From Candidatus Krumholzibacteriia bacterium (GTDB lineage: Bacteria > Krumholzibacteriota > Krumholzibacteriia > LZORAL124-64-63), in the NCBI GenBank assembly GCA_016744705.1, contig JADGDU010000010.1:85812-149811 (forward strand): a stretch of DNA of 64,000 bases, in the 5' to 3' direction. A program made the position numbers and the translations under genes. Each line of letters opens with the position of its first letter. The first letter of the stretch is position 1. This document shows positions 42,154 through 49,855 of the stretch, piece after piece. The notes under the pieces are model-generated. The model saw nothing but the letters and a program-made list of their open reading frames with translations, did no database searches and was not told the DNA's origin.

Positions 42154-43458
42154 TTAGTCTTCGCCGACGTGAGTGATGACTTCTTCACCCATCATGGTAC
42201 GAAGAGTATTCTTAAGCTTGGTCTGCTGGATGAAAATATCATGCTCAGCAGTCAGGCCTTCAGGCATCACTGGGCTCTTGAAGTAGAAGCTCAGCCATTC
42301 CTGGATACCGCCAGGCATGCCGGCGCGCTTGCCAAGATCCAGCAACAGGGCCAGGTCCAGCACAAGGGGTGCAGCCAGGATGGAGTCGCGGCACAGGAAG
42401 TCGACTTTAATCTGCATGGGGCGTCCGCACCAGCCGAAGATGTCGATGTTATCCCAACCCTCTTTATTATCTCCACGAGGGGGATAGTAGTTGATGCGCA
42501 CCTTGTGGTACAAATCGCCGTACAGGTCAGGGTACAGGTCTGGTTGCAGGATGGTGTCCAGTACGCTCAACTTGGAAACTTCTTTGGTTTTGAAGCTTTC
42601 CGGATCGTCAAGCACTTCGCCATCACGGTTGCCCAGGATGTTGGTGCTGAACCAACCGGCAATACCCAACTGGCGGGCTTTGAAGCCAGGAGCCAGAATG
42701 GTTTTCATCAGGGTTTGACCTGTTTTGAAGTCTTTGCCACAAACACCAGCTTGGTTCTCTTTGGCCAATTCTTCCAAAGCCGGCACATCGCCACTCAGGT
42801 TGGGAGCGCCATTTGCATAGGGGACACCCATTTTGATGGCAGCGTAGGCGTAAATCATGCTTGGGGGGATGTCCACACTGTCATCCCGCAAGCCTTGTTC
42901 GAATGCTTCGAGCGTTGCATGTGTAGGGGTGTTTTCCATGTAGATCTCAGTGGAACCACACCAGACCATCACCAGACGATCGCACCCGTTCTCTTTTTTG
43001 AAATTCTCCATGTCTTGCATGAGCTGCTCGGCCAGTTCCATTTTGGTACCGGTCTTTACATGCTTACCGTCGAGTTTTTTGACGTAATATTTGTCAAAAA
43101 CGGCTTTCATGGGTTTGATCTGCTCCAGCTCGGGTTTGAGTTGGTCCAGCAGTTCTTTTTCCAGGACGCCGGCGTTGATGGCCGCGTCATAAACTGAATC
43201 TTCAAAAATATCCCAGCCACCAAAGGCGATGTCGTTAAGATCGGACAGAGGGAGGAAATTTTTGACCAAGGGCTGACGATCGTCGGTGCGTTTGCCCAGA
43301 CGAATGTGGCCCATTTGTGTGAAACTGCCGATGGGTAAACGCAATCCTTTACGGATGGCGACCACTCCAGCGACGAAAGTGGAAGAGACCGCACCCATAC
43401 CGGGGGTCAGGATTCCAAGCTTCCCGTTCATGGGTTTGATCTGCATCTTTTCTGACAT
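42154..43458 (-). CDS. ino1: myo-Inositol-1-phosphate (inositol-3-phosphate) synthase
   Basis: NAD-dependent isomerisation of glucose-6-phosphate to inositol-3-phosphate. It has 434 residues on the minus strand with GAGGAG 8 nt before the ATG. The N-terminal dinucleotide fold is GILTPGMGAVSSTFVAGV. The catalytic-domain signature includes GNRDGEVLDDPESFKTKEVSK and IDIFGWCGRPMQIKVDFLCRDSILAAPLVLDLALLLDLGKRAG. The protein is close to the bacterial/archaeal form used for inositol lipids or solutes. No phosphatidylinositol synthase gene is visible nearby. Confidence 0.93.
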   Translation of the reverse strand: MSEKMQIKPMNGKLGILTPGMGAVSSTFVAGVVAIRKGLRLPIGSFTQMGHIRLGKRTDDRQPLVKNFLPLSDLNDIAFGGWDIFEDSVYDAAINAGVLEKELLDQLKPELEQIKPMKAVFDKYYVKKLDGKHVKTGTKMELAEQLMQDMENFKKENGCDRLVMVWCGSTEIYMENTPTHATLEAFEQGLRDDSVDIPPSMIYAYAAIKMGVPYANGAPNLSGDVPALEELAKENQAGVCGKDFKTGQTLMKTILAPGFKARQLGIAGWFSTNILGNRDGEVLDDPESFKTKEVSKLSVLDTILQPDLYPDLYGDLYHKVRINYYPPRGDNKEGWDNIDIFGWCGRPMQIKVDFLCRDSILAAPLVLDLALLLDLGKRAGMPGGIQEWLSFYFKSPVMPEGLTAEHDIFIQQTKLKNTLRTMMGEEVITHVGED

Positions 43459-43512
43459 TATTAAAGCTCCTCTTCAAAATGAACAGCTGTGTGGATGATA
43501 ATCCTTTTTGAA

Positions 43513-43541
43513 ACGATAGTTTTTACCGAGGGTAAAGGCAA
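43513..43541 (-). promoter_or_regulatory. Candidate ino1 promoter
   Basis: Read on the minus strand: TTGCCT, 17 nt, TATCGT, about 55 nt before the ino1 start. Confidence 0.45.
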
Positions 43542-43703
43542 AAAAAATGTTATTAACAAAATGTCATATATCCTATGCTAAAAGAGGGTTTTGGGCTTTA
43601 TTGAGATTGAGAGTCAAAATAAGAGTGGCTTTATCTCTGATTAAATGCTAAAATATCCTAACGTTCGAGGATGGAGAAAATCAAAAAAAACGGGATTTAG
43701 GGG

Positions 43704-43733
43704 TAGACTTCATTGATTGTCATGTGCTATAAT
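43704..43733 (+). promoter_or_regulatory. Sigma-70 promoter of the polysaccharide cluster
   Basis: TAGACT, 18 nt, consensus TATAAT with an extended TGC before the -10. It gives a leader of about 145 nt before the ATG at 43883. Confidence 0.65.
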
Positions 43734-43882
43734 ACAACATCAACAAGTCAAAGAAACCAATTGGCTAACTCTTTAAGTCTGTCTCCTGCAAAGGAATTGA
43801 ATGGCCCTAAGCTAACGCGTTCATCATTTTTTATGTTCTCTCTTACCCACAACTTTGCTTTAGCAAAGGGAGACTGTGCACT

Positions 43883-44614
43883 ATGAAGGAAGACGCGACG
43901 GCTTATGCGGTCGACGGCAATTTTGCCGCTACTTCGCCCAGACTGTTCATACCTGCGGATACGACACAATACTTCGGTTCCACCGGATGGCTGAAAAGAG
44001 CATTTGATTTAGTCTTTGCTTCTATGATGCTTTTGGTTGCTGGGCCGGCTATGGTGTTGATTGCTCTGCTGGTCAAACGTTCCAGCTCCGGTCCGGTCCT
44101 GTTTGTTCAGGAGCGCCTGGGTCGTGACGGTACGCCATTCAACTTCTACAAGTTCCGCTCCATGAAGCATAATAGTGATGATGCCATTCATCGCGAATTT
44201 GCCGCCATGTTTATCAGCGGAGACGAAGATAGTTGTCCGGCCAACGATAGCGGTGAGAAAGTATTCAAGATGAAGAGTGATCCCCGAATCACGGCCATCG
44301 GTGCTTTTCTGCGCAAAACTTCTTTGGATGAGCTCCCTCAGCTCTTCAATATCCTCAAAGGTGACATGACTCTAGTGGGGCCACGTCCTCCTATCGCCTA
44401 CGAGATCGAAAATTACCAGCCTTGGCATATGGAGCGTCTTAAAGCTGTTCCAGGGCTGACCGGTCTGTGGCAAGTCAGTGGCCGCAGCTCCGTCTCCTTT
44501 GATGAAATGGTCCGCCTGGACATTCGTTACATCAACGAGTGGAGCATGTGGAAAGACATGGTCATCATTGCCAAGACATTGCCTGTAGTCCTTAAGGGCA
44601 CGGGCGGGTACTAA
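43883..44614 (+). CDS. Bacterial sugar-phosphate transferase (polyprenyl-phosphate hexose-1-P transferase)
   Basis: Initiates polysaccharide repeat-unit synthesis by moving a sugar phosphate to undecaprenyl phosphate. It has 243 residues with one N-terminal membrane helix (about 38-66). The catalytic domain has KFRSM, SLDELPQLFNILKGDMTLVGPRPP and PGLTGLWQVSGRS, all hallmarks of PF02397. It lacks the multi-helix N-terminal half of WbaP. It opens the cluster that continues with an oxidoreductase and glycosyltransferases. Confidence 0.92.
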   Translation: MKEDATAYAVDGNFAATSPRLFIPADTTQYFGSTGWLKRAFDLVFASMMLLVAGPAMVLIALLVKRSSSGPVLFVQERLGRDGTPFNFYKFRSMKHNSDDAIHREFAAMFISGDEDSCPANDSGEKVFKMKSDPRITAIGAFLRKTSLDELPQLFNILKGDMTLVGPRPPIAYEIENYQPWHMERLKAVPGLTGLWQVSGRSSVSFDEMVRLDIRYINEWSMWKDMVIIAKTLPVVLKGTGGY

Positions 44615-44627
44615 AAGCGCCAAATGC

Positions 44628-44660
44628 CAAGGCCTGGGCTGAAAGTCCGGGCCTTGCTTT
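44628..44660 (+). terminator. Terminator after the sugar transferase gene
   Basis: CAAGGCC pairs with GGCCTTG (stem extended by GG/CC across a mismatch), followed by CTTTT. Confidence 0.6.
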
Positions 44661-44810
44661 TGGAGGATTCAATTTCCTTGACCCCGCAACCTGGGCGAGG
44701 CATCTTCCAATTCAATTTTTAAGTTTTCTGGACTATTGCCGATAGACAGCTTTGCGGCGGGATCTATTGTCCTGCCTTCACTTACAACAACCTTTCAAGG
44801 AGAGTTGGAC

Positions 44811-45836
44811 ATGATCAAAGTGGGCGTGATCGGATGTGGCTATTGGGGCCCAAACCTGATTCGGAATTTTCATGCACTTCCCAATGTGGAATTAGCCATG
44901 ATTTCTGATTTGGATGAAAACCGTCTGGCTCATGTGGGGATACTCTACCCTAACACCACCCAAACTACCGATTATCAGGATATCCTAAAAAACCCGGAAA
45001 TCGACGCAGTGGTGGTGGCAACTCCTATGTCTACCCACTTTCCCATCGGTACTGAAGTTCTGGAAGCTGGAAAGCATCTCTTCTTAGAGAAGCCCATGGC
45101 TACCAACAGCGCTGATTGCCGCTCCATGATTGCTCTGGCCAAGAGCAAGGACCTGCAAATCATGGTGGGCCATACTTTTGTTTACACTTCAGCTGTACGC
45201 AAAATCAAATCCCTCATGGACGGCGGCGAAATGGGCGACATCCACTACGTGAACATTGCACGTGTGAATCTGGGGCTGTTCCAGAAGGATGCCAATGTAA
45301 TTTGGGATTTGGCCCCTCACGATGTGGCCATGTTGAATTACCTGTTCGAGTCCAAGCCATGTAGGGTCAACGCTACAGGACATTGTTATGTGCAGAAAGA
45401 CCTTGGAGTTGAAGATGTGGCTTTTGTCACTTTGGAATACCCTGATGGACGGTTGGCCAATATCCATGTCAGCTGGCTGGACCCCTGCAAAATCCGGCGC
45501 TGTACTTTCGTTGGCAGCCGCAAGATGCTCGTTTATGATGACATGAGCCCCTCAGAAAAAATCCGGGTTTATGACAAAGGTGTCGACGTGCAGCCTCATT
45601 ATGATAATTTCGGTGAATTCCAGTTATTGTATCGCTCTGGTGATATTTTCTCACCTCAGATTGATACTGCGGAACCGTTGAAAGCTGAAGCTGCTCACTT
45701 TATTGATATCATCGAAGGCAAGGCCATGGGATTGAGCACTGGCCTGCATGGTTTAGAGGTTGTCCAGGTTCTGGAGAAAGCCTGTGAATCATTGAAAGCC
45801 GGAGGTAAACCTTTCGACCTGGTCTACGATAACTAG
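44811..45836 (+). CDS. Gfo/Idh/MocA-family sugar oxidoreductase
   Basis: 341 residues. I chose ATG 44811 (MIKVGVIGCGYWGPNLIRNFHAL) behind AAGGAGAG; the open frame extends upstream without a site. The N-terminal NAD(P) Rossmann motif is VGVIGCGYWGPNL. The EKP motif is in LFLEKPMATN, and HDVAMLNYLF carries the catalytic His region. Its context suggests a role in making a nucleotide-sugar for the surface polysaccharide, such as a WbpB-type dehydrogenase; the exact substrate is open. Confidence 0.87.
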   Translation: MIKVGVIGCGYWGPNLIRNFHALPNVELAMISDLDENRLAHVGILYPNTTQTTDYQDILKNPEIDAVVVATPMSTHFPIGTEVLEAGKHLFLEKPMATNSADCRSMIALAKSKDLQIMVGHTFVYTSAVRKIKSLMDGGEMGDIHYVNIARVNLGLFQKDANVIWDLAPHDVAMLNYLFESKPCRVNATGHCYVQKDLGVEDVAFVTLEYPDGRLANIHVSWLDPCKIRRCTFVGSRKMLVYDDMSPSEKIRVYDKGVDVQPHYDNFGEFQLLYRSGDIFSPQIDTAEPLKAEAAHFIDIIEGKAMGLSTGLHGLEVVQVLEKACESLKAGGKPFDLVYDN

Positions 45837-45852
45837 GTTTTTAGGCGAAAAT

Positions 45853-46980
45853 ATGACCGACCGTCCTCTTCGCGTGGCCATGATTGGCCAAAAAGGATAC
45901 CCTCCCATCCATGGGGGTATTGAGAAGCATGTGGCTGAACTGGCTGCGCGTTTGGGACCCATGGGTATTGGGGTCGACATTTATAGTCGGCCCCATTACA
46001 GCGCCGACTCCGGCCCAGCGGACCTGGAAGAAGTCCAGGTCATCAAGCTACCCAGCGTTCCTACCAAACATTTGGATGCTATAACCCACACCGTTCTCAG
46101 CACCGGTCATGCCTTGTTCCGTCAGGCCGATGTGGTGCATTATCATGCTCTGGGGCCAGGTTTGCTCTCGGGAATTCCACGCTGGCTGGCAGGGAAAAAA
46201 ACCGTGGTCACTGTTCATGGTTTGGATTGGCAAAGAGATAAGTGGGGCTCTTTTGCCACCAATGTGCTGCGGGTGGGAGAGAGCGCCAGTGTGAATCTTC
46301 CCGATGCCACCATAGTCGTGAGCAAGGCCTTGCGGGAGCATTACCTGAAGGAACACAAGCGCGGCACTCACTATATTCCCAATGGCATCGTCAAACCTGT
46401 CTATCGGGAACCGGAATTGTTGGTGCAACAGGGGATCGATGGTCCCTTTGTACTCTTTGTGGGGCGCTTGGTGCCTGAAAAGGGATGCCACTTGTTGTTG
46501 GAGGCCTGGTCCCGCTTGCCAGGGCCTTTGCGTAATAAATACCGTCTGGTCATTGCCGGAGATGCGGGTTTCACACCCGGTTATGTGGAAAAGCTGAAAG
46601 CCATGGCGCCCAAGGGAGTGGAATTTTTAGGTTACATTCACGGACCTTTGTTGGAAGAACTTTACACCAATGCAGAGATGCTGGTCTTGCCCAGTACCCT
46701 GGAAGGCCTATCGATAACCCTGCTGGAGGGCATGAGTTACGCCCGATGCTGTTTGGTGAGTGATATTCCGCCCAATGTTGAAGCCGCTGGCGGACACGGT
46801 GTGCTTTTCACCAGTGACGACGAAGCTGACCTTGCTGCAAAGCTTGCTGCCACCCTTGAGGATGCCAAACTGAGAGAGTCTTTGGGGGCCAGTGGCCAGA
46901 TCCACGCTATCGAGCACTATTCATGGGATAGGGTGGCTCAACTCACCGCAGATCTTTATCGAGAAATCTGTGAAAAATGA
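45853..46980 (+). CDS. Glycosyltransferase family 4 (group 1)
   Basis: 375 residues with a GT-B fold. The N-terminal acceptor domain includes MIGQKGYPPIHGGIEKHVAELAARL. The donor domain includes VLFVGRLVPEKGCHLLLEAW and the EX7E-like motif in PSTLEGLSITLLEGMSYAR. The GGIEKHV start is typical of rhamnosyl/galactosyl-type transferases in capsule clusters. The promoter of tRNA-Gly begins 3 nt after its stop. Confidence 0.9.
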   Translation: MTDRPLRVAMIGQKGYPPIHGGIEKHVAELAARLGPMGIGVDIYSRPHYSADSGPADLEEVQVIKLPSVPTKHLDAITHTVLSTGHALFRQADVVHYHALGPGLLSGIPRWLAGKKTVVTVHGLDWQRDKWGSFATNVLRVGESASVNLPDATIVVSKALREHYLKEHKRGTHYIPNGIVKPVYREPELLVQQGIDGPFVLFVGRLVPEKGCHLLLEAWSRLPGPLRNKYRLVIAGDAGFTPGYVEKLKAMAPKGVEFLGYIHGPLLEELYTNAEMLVLPSTLEGLSITLLEGMSYARCCLVSDIPPNVEAAGGHGVLFTSDDEADLAAKLAATLEDAKLRESLGASGQIHAIEHYSWDRVAQLTADLYREICEK

Positions 46981-46982
46981 AT

Positions 46983-47011
46983 TTGACAAAAGCACGGTTG
47001 GTTATTATCTC
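46983..47011 (+). promoter_or_regulatory. Promoter of tRNA-Gly
   Basis: Consensus TTGACA, then 16-17 nt, then TTATCT/TATCTC, ending about 16 nt before the mature tRNA. Confidence 0.65.
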
Positions 47012-47026
47012 TCCTTAACCTTCGGA

Positions 47027-47102
<76 letters not shown>

Positions 47103-47130
47103 TTTTTCTTTTTAAGATGCAGGAATGTTT

Positions 47131-47152
47131 AAGGGCCCTTGGCCCTTTTTTT
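47131..47152 (+). terminator. Terminator of tRNA-Gly
   Basis: AAGGGCC-CTT-GGCCCTT stem followed by a T-run. Confidence 0.82.
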
Positions 47153-47165
47153 GGTCTCAGGCAGG

Positions 47166-47194
47166 TTGACATTTGCCTCCGGAGACAACATTAT
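47166..47194 (+). promoter_or_regulatory. Promoter of tRNA-Cys
   Basis: TTGACA, 17 nt, CATTAT, ending 13 nt before the tRNA. Confidence 0.65.
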
Positions 47195-47207
47195 TGTGAA
47201 TCTCGGA

Positions 47208-47282
47208 GGCGGCATAGCCAAGTGGCTAAGGCAACGGTCTGCAAAATCGTCATCCCCAGTTCGACTCTGGGTGCCGCCTCCA
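47208..47282 (+). tRNA. tRNA-Cys (GCA)
   Basis: A 75-nt cloverleaf. Acceptor GGCGGCA pairs with TGCCGCC. The anticodon loop is CTGCAAA (GCA), the T-loop is TTCGACT, and CCA is encoded. Confidence 0.95.
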
Positions 47283-47346
47283 GAGCTTACTTTTTTGAAA
47301 GATCATTTCGAAGTGTTGTTCAAACGTTTAGTGTGAATTTATTTTT

Positions 47347-47372
47347 ACCGTCTCTGGAGACGGTTTTTGTTT
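47347..47372 (+). terminator. Terminator of tRNA-Cys
   Basis: ACCGTCTC-TG-GAGACGGT stem followed by TTTTG and eight Ts. Confidence 0.85.
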
Positions 47373-47417
47373 TTTTTGCCGGGCTTTCAGAGTATTCTGG
47401 GCTCCGCGACATCCCGT

Positions 47418-47505
47418 GCCGGGATGGCGAAATTGGTAGACGCAAGGGACTTAAAATCCCTCGGAACGTTGTTCCGTGCCGGTTCGATTCCGGCTCCCGG
47501 CACCA
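47418..47505 (+). tRNA. tRNA-Leu (TAA)
   Basis: An 88-nt class II tRNA with a long variable arm (CGGAACGTTGTTCCG). Acceptor GCCGGGA pairs with TCCCGGC. The anticodon loop is CTTAAAA (TAA) and CCA is encoded. Unlike the two upstream tRNAs it has no terminator; the glycosyltransferase ribosome-binding site begins 20 nt after its CCA. Confidence 0.95.
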
Positions 47506-47535
47506 TCCTACCCTTCTCATGGCTCGGAGGTAGTT

Positions 47536-48681
47536 TTGCGCCTCGCTTTCCTCTCCATCGGACGACACATCCATACAGAACGCTGGATCCAGTGGTTTGC
47601 CCAGCGGGGGCACGAATGCCACCTGCTAACGGTGCAACCCGGGGATGTTGAAGGTGTCACCGTCCATGACATCACCAGCACATCCGGTCCCAAACCTTTG
47701 CGATATTATTTTTCTCTGCTCAAAGTCAAAAAGCTGCTGAAGGAAATCCAACCCGATCTCCTCAATACGCACTTTCTGACTGGCTATGGGTACTGGGGAC
47801 ATTTCTCAGGTTTTCAACCCAATGTGCTGACGGTGTGGGGGGATGATGTCTATGTCACCCCGTTCGAAAATGAGTTGAAAAAAATGTTGGCCCAAAAGGC
47901 CCTGGGCAGTTGCTTTGCCCTGACCGGAGATTCGGCCGACATTCTGGAAAAAAGTGTGGAACTGGGAGCCGATGCTCAGCGCAGTTACCGGATTCTCTGG
48001 GGTGTGGATTTTGAAAAATTCCGTCCCTTTGATGCCTCCCACTGGCGCCGGGAGTTGGGCTTCACCGATGATGAGATCCTTTACTTTTCACCCCGCAGTT
48101 ATACCCAGCCCTACTATAACATTGATACGGTGATTGCTGCAGCGGCCCAGGTGGCATCACAGGAACCCAGGGCCCGTTTTCTCTTTGCCGGATACGAAGG
48201 CGATCCTGAGCCCTTCCGGGCCAAAGCCAGAGAAGCTGGCATTGAAGAAGTGATGGCCATGGTGGGGCGCTTGCCCCATGACGAATTTGCCACTGCTTTG
48301 AACGCTTGCGATGTGTTCATCAGTGTGCCCTCCGTTGATGCCACGGCGGTCAGTCTTCTGGAGGCCATGAGCTGCGGAGCGGGCATCATCATATCCAGCC
48401 TTCCTTCTTCCATGGAGTGGATCACTCAGGGGGAGAGTGGCCTCATTGTGGAGCCCCGCAATGTTCAGGAGCTGGCCGATGCTATGATGCGCTTTGCCAA
48501 GGACGACGCGTTCCGGCATGCGGCTGGGGTTAAGGCTTTGGCCACCGCCCATCAGTATGCTGGCTTCGATTCCAACATGGAGTTTGTGGATCGCATTTTC
48601 CGCCATGCTCTGGGTGAACTTCCGGCAGGTCCCCAGGAAGTCAGCCTGGCACAGTTGGCTGCTCCGGAAGCGGGAGCGTAG
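47536..48681 (+). CDS. Glycosyltransferase family 4 (group 1)
   Basis: 381 residues from TTG 47536, 5 nt after CGGAGG; a longer frame upstream runs into tRNA-Leu and is not coding. It has a GT-B fold. The N-terminus includes LRLAFLSIGRHIHTERWIQWFAQRGHECHLLTV. The donor domain includes YFSPRSYTQPYYNIDTVIAAAAQ and the ISVPSVDATAVSLLEAMSCGA motif (EX7E-like region). It continues the polysaccharide cluster across the three tRNAs and is probably transcribed together with tRNA-Leu. Confidence 0.87.
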   Translation: MRLAFLSIGRHIHTERWIQWFAQRGHECHLLTVQPGDVEGVTVHDITSTSGPKPLRYYFSLLKVKKLLKEIQPDLLNTHFLTGYGYWGHFSGFQPNVLTVWGDDVYVTPFENELKKMLAQKALGSCFALTGDSADILEKSVELGADAQRSYRILWGVDFEKFRPFDASHWRRELGFTDDEILYFSPRSYTQPYYNIDTVIAAAAQVASQEPRARFLFAGYEGDPEPFRAKAREAGIEEVMAMVGRLPHDEFATALNACDVFISVPSVDATAVSLLEAMSCGAGIIISSLPSSMEWITQGESGLIVEPRNVQELADAMMRFAKDDAFRHAAGVKALATAHQYAGFDSNMEFVDRIFRHALGELPAGPQEVSLAQLAAPEAGA

Positions 48682-48683
48682 TT

Positions 48684-49652
48684 TTGATTCTTTCGGTGGT
48701 CGTGCCCAGCATGAACAAGGTTGATCTGTTGCGGCAGACTCTCGCAGCCCTGAAACTGCAAGATGCCGGAGCTCATGGATCCTGGGAGGTGGTGGTGGTC
48801 AACGATGGCAGCACCGATGGCACCGCTGATTTTTTGCAACCCCTCGATGGCACCGGTTCCAATCCTCTTTTCAGAGTGGTGAGTCCACCGCATAATGTTG
48901 GCCGCGCCAAGGCTCGTAATCTGGGTGCGAGAGCCGCCGCGGGAAAATTCATTCTCTTTATGGATGATGATATTGTGGCCCCAGAGGGCCTGGTGTCAGC
49001 CCATCTGGATTTGCTGGTGGCAAAGCAGGGATCCGGTACCATTGGGTATGCCGTGACGGATCCTTCCGTGGTAGATGCTCCCCATTTTTCCTATATCGAT
49101 TCCCGTGGGGTAGCCAAGCTTTCTGATGGGCCCGCACCAGGGCGTTTCTTTGTCACACAGAATGCAGCGGTGGACCGGGACGCATTTTTGTCCATTGGTG
49201 GATTTGATGAAGATTTTTCTTCTTACGGTTTTGAGGATATGGAAGTGGCTTTCCGTTTGGAAGATTTGGCAGGCGTTGGTTTTCAAGCTCTGATCAATCC
49301 TGTTCCTCATCACGTGCATCACCACACTCTTGACGAATATCTGGATAAGAAGGTGGAGTGTGGGAGACACAGTCTGCCCCACCTGGCCAGGCTTCATCCC
49401 CAGCGCATTGTGGAAATGAAGCTGCATCATGTAGTGGACTATGAGGGACAGGATAGCCTCGGCTTGCTCAGTCGTTTCATCCGCCTTTGTGCCAGCACTC
49501 CTTTTAGTGCTCTATTGAGGAATGTTTTGGGTCATTGGCCCACTGGGGTGTCCTCTCAACCCTATTGGCCTGCCTTACATCATCGTTTGATGGATTTGAT
49601 GGTCCTGGTTTGCTTCAGGAAGGGTGTCATGGAGGGTGACAGGTCAGAATGA
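48684..49652 (+). CDS. Glycosyltransferase family 2
   Basis: 322 residues from TTG 48684, right after the previous stop. It has a GT-A fold: ILSVVVPSMNKVDLLRQTLAAL, the nucleotide-binding VVVNDGSTDGT, and the DXD-like FMDDDIV (about residue 95). The GGFDEDFSSYGFEDMEVAFRLEDLA motif matches galactosyl/chondroitin-type family 2 enzymes. It ends the polysaccharide block. Confidence 0.88.
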   Translation: MILSVVVPSMNKVDLLRQTLAALKLQDAGAHGSWEVVVVNDGSTDGTADFLQPLDGTGSNPLFRVVSPPHNVGRAKARNLGARAAAGKFILFMDDDIVAPEGLVSAHLDLLVAKQGSGTIGYAVTDPSVVDAPHFSYIDSRGVAKLSDGPAPGRFFVTQNAAVDRDAFLSIGGFDEDFSSYGFEDMEVAFRLEDLAGVGFQALINPVPHHVHHHTLDEYLDKKVECGRHSLPHLARLHPQRIVEMKLHHVVDYEGQDSLGLLSRFIRLCASTPFSALLRNVLGHWPTGVSSQPYWPALHHRLMDLMVLVCFRKGVMEGDRSE

Positions 49653-49797
49653 CTGGCGCCATTGTGGCGGGTAATCCTGCCAAAAGGACAGGCCCTTGTT
49701 TTCTCTATTCTTCTCTCAAAATCACCTGGATTCTTAAAGTACAATATTGCAAAGAGTTAAGGGGTTTTCTCTCCTTTTCTTCCTTTGGCATGTGTCT

Positions 49798-49806
49798 TGG
49801 TATAGT
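49798..49806 (+). promoter_or_regulatory. Candidate extended -10 promoter of dnaK
   Basis: TGG-TATAGT lies about 50 nt before dnaK, with no good -35. No CIRCE inverted repeat and no clear sigma-32 pattern was seen in the 200-nt gap. Confidence 0.35.
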
Positions 49807-49855
49807 ACTTCCGAGATAAACTTTTTGCCGAACCGTGAAATCAGAGGAGATTAGA

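Larger units (their letters stand above)
43459..43882. other. AT-rich divergent intergenic region between ino1 and the polysaccharide cluster
   Basis: A gap of about 424 nt, clearly richer in A and T than its surroundings. It holds a candidate minus-strand promoter for ino1 and a plus-strand promoter for the sugar transferase, with a leader of about 145 nt that carries a small hairpin (CTTTGC-TTTA-GCAAAG at 43853-43868). I found no riboswitch pattern I recognise and no coding sequence. Confidence 0.6.

Noticed and set aside
42037..43197. A 386-residue plus-strand frame across ino1
   Set aside because: Antisense shadow of the well-conserved inositol-phosphate synthase; no ribosome-binding site and no family motif.
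43734..43882. Possible riboswitch in the long leader of the sugar transferase gene
   Set aside because: Only one small hairpin is visible, and no GEMM, SAM or other consensus core was recognised.
49786..49801. Sigma-54-like TGGCATGTGTCTTGGT upstream of dnaK
   Set aside because: The critical -12 GC reads GG, and it overlaps an extended -10 sigma-70-like element. dnaK has no evident reason to be in the PilR regulon.
49653..49855. Heat-shock control elements (CIRCE, sigma-32) before dnaK
   Set aside because: I looked for the TTAGCACTC-N9-GAGTGCTAA palindrome and CTTGAA-type -35 and saw neither.
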